Shown here in pieces: positions 60,320 to 64,000 of a stretch of 64,000 nucleotides of DNA. This DNA comes from Sipunculus nudus. Lineage: Eukaryota; Annelida; Sipuncula; Golfingiida; Sipunculidae. Made by a program: the position numbers and the translations under genes. The notes beneath the pieces are model-generated. The model made no database searches. It worked only from the letters and a program-made list of their open reading frames with translations, and was not told the DNA's origin. Location of the stretch: contig CM049322.1 of assembly GCA_026874595.1 (NCBI GenBank), forward strand, positions 29,325,340 to 29,389,339, written 5' to 3'. The first letter of the stretch is position 1, and every line of letters starts with the position of its first letter.

Positions 60320-61850
60320 CTTGCTATACGCAATTATTGCAAACTTGCTAGCAATTTGCTCTCAATTTTGCAACATTCTCACTCATCGTGTTTTGACCGT
60401 CCCCATCACGCAAATTGCTAGCAATTTAGCAACTTTGCCATCCTCCATGTAACAGCCGTCCCATAACGCAATTTGCTAGCAATTTTGCAACTTTCTCGCC
60501 GTACCTGTGATGGCCGGCCCAACCAGGCAATTTGCTAGCAATTTGCACGCAATTTTGCAACTTACTCACTCATCCTGTTTTGACCGTCCCCATCACGCAA
60601 TTTGCTAGCAATTTAGCAACTTTGCCATTCTCCATGTAACAGCCGTCCCCATCACGCAATTTGCTAGCAATTCGCTCGCAATTTTGCAATTTTCTCGCCC
60701 TCCCTGTGATGGCCGGCCCCATCACGCAATTGCTAGCAATTTGCTCGCAATTTTGCAACTTTCCCGCCCTCCATGTAACAGCCGTCCCCATAACGTAATT
60801 TGCTAGCAATTTGCTCGCAATTTTGCAACTTTCTCGCCCTTCCTGTGATGGCCGGCCGCATAACGCAATTTGCTAGCAATTTGCACGCAATTTTGCAACT
60901 TACTCACTCATCCTGTTTTGACCGTCCCCATCACGCAATTTGCTAGCAATTTAGCAACTTTGCCATCATCCATGTAACAGCCGTCCCCATAACGCAAGTT
61001 GCTAGCAATTTGCTCGCAATTTTCAGCTTTCTCGCCCTCCCTGTGATGGCCGGCCCCATCACGCAATTTGCTCGCAATTCAGCAACTTTGCCATCATTCT
61101 TGTAACAGCCATCCCCATCACGCAATTTGCTCGTAATTTAGCAACTTTCTCACCCTCCCTGTGATGGCCGTCCCATCACGCAATTTGCTAGCATTTAGCA
61201 ACTTTGCCATCCTCCACGTAACAGCGGTCCCCATAACGCAATTTGCTAGCAATTTGCTCGCAATTTTGCAACTTTCTCGCCCTCCCTGTGATGGCCGGCC
61301 CCATCACGCAATTTGCTAGCAATTTGCACGCAATTTTGCAACTTTCTCACTCATCCTGTAATGACCGTCCCCGTCACGCAATTTGCTAGCAATTTAGCAA
61401 CTTTGCCATCCTCCATGTAACAGCCGTCCCCATAACGCAATTTGCTCGTAATTTTGCAACTTTCTCGCCCTTCCTGTGATGGCCGGCCCCATCACGCAAT
61501 TTGCTAGCAATTTCCACGCAATTTTGCAACTTTCTCACTCATCCTGTAATGACCGTTCCCATCACGCAATTTGTTAGCAATTTGCCCGCAATTTTGCAAC
61601 TTTCTCGCCCTCCCTGTGACGGCCGCCCCAATCACGCAATTTACTAGCAATTTGGCAACTTTGCCGCGAGTGTCTATCAAAGTTTGAATCCTTACTGAAA
61701 AATACTTGCTATGCGCAATTTTTGCAAAGTTGCTAGCATTTGGCCAGCAGTTATGCAACTTTCTCGCCCTCCCTGTGATTGCCGTTCCCATCACGCAATT
61801 TGCTAGCACTTTAGCAACTTTACCATCCTCCTTGTAACAGCCGTCCCCAT
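60320..61850. repeat. Higher-order tandem array with AATTGCTAGCAATT palindrome
   Basis: Three monomer types follow one another. Type A has ...tttagcaactttgccatcctc...gtaacagccgtcc; type B has ...gctcgcaattttgcaacttt, ctcgccctccctgtgatggc, cggccc; type C has ...gcacgcaattttgcaactt, actcactcatcctg, gaccgtcc. Each starts from catcacgcaatttgctagcaatt. The A-B-C cycle repeats at about 200-220 bp with drop-outs. Minus-strand ORFs (60570-60809, 61504-61809) are repeat translations, not genes. Confidence 0.85.
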
Positions 61851-61859
61851 CACGTACAC

Positions 61860-61965
61860 TGGTACCCCGCTCTATTATGGCACCGCTGCTCTAGGCCAAT
61901 CATAGAGACGGGCAAACAACGCCATCTTATGTACTCCCGGCAGACTGGTTCCAACTCCAGTATGT
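61860..61965 (-). repeat. Inverted repeat arm, left
   Basis: Its reverse complement shares ggagttggaac, agtct.c, acgcctgtct-type, ttggc and ccataatagagc..ggtacc blocks with 62262-62405. Confidence 0.5.
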
Positions 61966-62261
61966 ATTATATATGATAAAGATAAGCATTTCGTTTGCTC
62001 AGAGAAGTTACCAAAAGTTGGCTGAACATTACGTGTGTAATTAATGATTAGATTAATAGATATTAATAATAAATCACTACAACGCACAGTGGAATATCAG
62101 AGATCCAGTATATCGTATTATCTATACATCCATCATTCATTTTTTTGTGCAACAACTCATTCTTCAATATTTAAAAACTAGAAATAACTAAAGAAAGTTA
62201 TTTTATAAGAAATATTCATGGATTATCAACCGGGAACGTGTGAACGTCCACGACAACCGGT

Positions 62262-62405
62262 ATGAGGGTGCATAATGGAGCTGGAACAAGTCTTCAGGTA
62301 AGTCAGGAGTTGCAACTGGGAGTTCTTAACGTGACGTTGTACGCCTGTCTCTTTGGTTGGCTGAGGGCCATAATAGAACAGAGTACCTGTCTACGATCCT
62401 GTACA
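62262..62405 (+). repeat. Inverted repeat arm, right
   Basis: Partner of 61860-61965, about 300 bp apart and in opposite orientation. Copies of an unidentified dispersed repeat are also possible. Confidence 0.5.
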
Positions 62406-63359
62406 CCAGGGGCGTACTCGAAAATTCGAAACTGGTTTCGGTTCTGGGAAAACCGGTTCTGTATGGTTTCACCTTTATTTTTAAGTGGACGGTTTCGGTT
62501 TTAACAGAAAATATTGATACCATCGTAAATTATTTATTATTAATGAAATAAATTAATGATGAAAGTTTTCTCAAACGCTAGAGATCCTTGCCTTAGCACT
62601 TTGAGACCCAATGAGAACATGATTAATTGTGACTGGCAAATATATATTAAATTATGATGAAAATAGACTGTTTCTCTCCATCTTATAACATGTGCATGTT
62701 TCAGACGGCATGGACGCACAGGATACGTGCGGCTCATCTTTAGCCATACATGGTTATATATATAGTAGGGAATATTGAATTTAAAACATTTCCGAGAGAA
62801 TGTTTATATCTCAATCATTGCTGAATTAACTCTAACAGGCATTAACAGTATCCATTAATAAAATAATTAACAGAATTGCACTCCTTTTGCCCACCTCCGC
62901 CTTCTTTCCAGTATAATTATCGAGTGGGCGGTTTTGGCGAAACCGAAACCATCTCCGGAGATGATTTCGCAGTTTCGCCAAAACCAGTTTCGGTTTCGCT
63001 ATTAATAAGTACACGGTTTCGCTGAACCGAAACCAGTTTCACACTCTCGAGATAAATTATCATGTTAGCCCGCTTTAATCGTCCATGCTTCTAAATGGTA
63101 CTGATTAATAAACACAAAGAAACCGATATGCAGCCAATAAATTAAAAAAAAATAATTAAATTGTGAGGATAGGTATTCAGTTCCATCGGGGGGAGCAAAC
63201 AAACTAAGATTTCATCCGTGTCGGACTTACAAGTGACTGTGTGAATGTGCGTCTGCACCAACACTGGTATATGTGGACTTGCTCTTTATCTCATATTTTC
63301 TCGCTAAAAGTCGTAGGTAAAGGCCATTTTGCCCAGCTAATATTTTTTTTTTTCAAATT
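62406..63359. other. No gene recognised
   Basis: Contains repeated gaaacc / ggtttcg motifs at 62425-62505 and 62935-63040; the two clusters are partly inverted. Otherwise AT-rich. Confidence 0.5.
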
Positions 63360-64000
63360 GCTACTTTGACAACCAGGCCCCCTCTCTCCTGGGCGCCCAG
63401 ATCGTAAATTGCTAGCAATTTGCGGATACCCCCCGGCCAATTTTTTTTTTTTCTGGTAAATCGGCAAATTGCGAGCAAATTGCTACTTTGACAGCCAGGC
63501 CCCTCTCTCCTTGTCGCTCAGGTCGCAAATTGCAAGCAATTTTCCGATACCCCCTGGCCAATTTTTTTTTTCTGGTAAATCTGCAAATTGCTAGCAAATT
63601 GCTACTTTGACAACCAGGCCCCCTCTCTCCTGGTCGCTCAGGTCGCAAATTTCCAGCAATTTGCAGATACCCCCCGGCCAATTTTTCTTTCTGGTAAATC
63701 CCCATATTGCTAGCAAATTGCTACTTTGAGCAAATTGCTACTTTGACAGCCAGGCCCCCTCTCCCCTGGTCTCCCAGCTCGCAAATTGCTAGCAATTTGC
63801 AGATACCCCCCGGCCAATTTTTTTTTTCTGGTAAATCCGCAAATTGCTAGCAAATTGCTACTTTGACAGCCAGGCCTCTCTCCTTGTTGCTCAGGTCGCA
63901 AATTGCTAGCAATTTGCGGATACCCCCCGGCCAATTTTTTTTTCAGGTAAATCCGCATATTGCTAGCAAATTGCTACTTTGACAACCAGGCCCCCTCTCT
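63360..64000. repeat. ~120-bp tandem array, runs off the window
   Basis: Five to six units of gctactttgacagccaggcc, ccctctctcctggtcgct, caggtcgcaaattgctagca, atttgcggataccccccggc, caat(t)n, ctggtaaatccgcaaatt. Period about 119-122 bp; one 18-bp internal duplication near 63720. It shares the AAATTGCTAGCAATTT core with the array at 60320-61850. The minus ORFs here are repeat translations. Confidence 0.9.

Noticed and set aside
60570-61809. Minus ORFs in the palindromic array
   Set aside because: Repeat translation with shifting frames and no homology.
60320-61850. CRISPR-like regular repeats
   Set aside because: Units are adjacent tandem monomers without unique spacers, in an animal genome.

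Overview
This is animal nuclear DNA, AT-rich, with spliced genes in short exons, long introns and many transposable-element remnants. The gene content suits a lophotrochozoan, most likely a mollusc and perhaps a bivalve: a cluster of DBH/MOXD1-like copper monooxygenase copies, a multi-Ig receptor, hairpin-tipped dispersed repeats, a piggyBac and a Gmr1-type Ty3/Gypsy element. The species cannot be named from the sequence alone. Gene structures below were built by hand from reading frames, splice sites and phase agreement.

Left part (1-28 kb, minus strand). Copy A of a MOXD1-like gene runs from exon 1 at 16134 (signal peptide, DOMON domain) to exon 8 at 1796 (HSHLGG copper motif). Its last exons lie beyond the left edge. 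It has two in-frame stops and a GC donor, so it is probably a young pseudogene. Intron 3 holds a broken piggyBac transposase (7381-9001). Intron 2 holds a minisatellite made from the exon 3 splice acceptor, split by a 1.7-kb repeat element. A 32/33-bp minisatellite lies just upstream of exon 1. Copy B (21907-27105) has decayed exons 2 and 5-8 but readable last exons; its exon 10 has grown into a 53/54-bp minisatellite. A short relic, copy C, lies at 46.1-46.8 kb.

Middle (28-50 kb). This part is mostly mobile DNA. A nearly complete LTR retrotransposon (32695-39403) has matched LTRs and an atat flank on each side. Its pol order is integrase before reverse transcriptase, as in the Gmr1 group. 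Around it are a short TGTTACG-tipped tRNA-like element in three copies, a tRNA-derived SINE, a 339-bp MITE, and an old repeat carrying two inverted copies of a smaller MITE.

Right part (51-64 kb, plus strand). A gene of about 12 exons (51000-58204) encodes a type I membrane protein: signal peptide, seven Ig domains each on one phase-1/phase-1 exon, a transmembrane exon and a short tail. Exon 6 is one base short and breaks the frame, and the seventh Ig domain lacks both disulphide cysteines. An unrecognised two-exon gene follows (58606-59706) with a foldback element in its intron. The window ends in two tandem arrays, at 60.3-61.85 kb and 63.36-64 kb, which share the palindrome AATTGCTAGCAATT.
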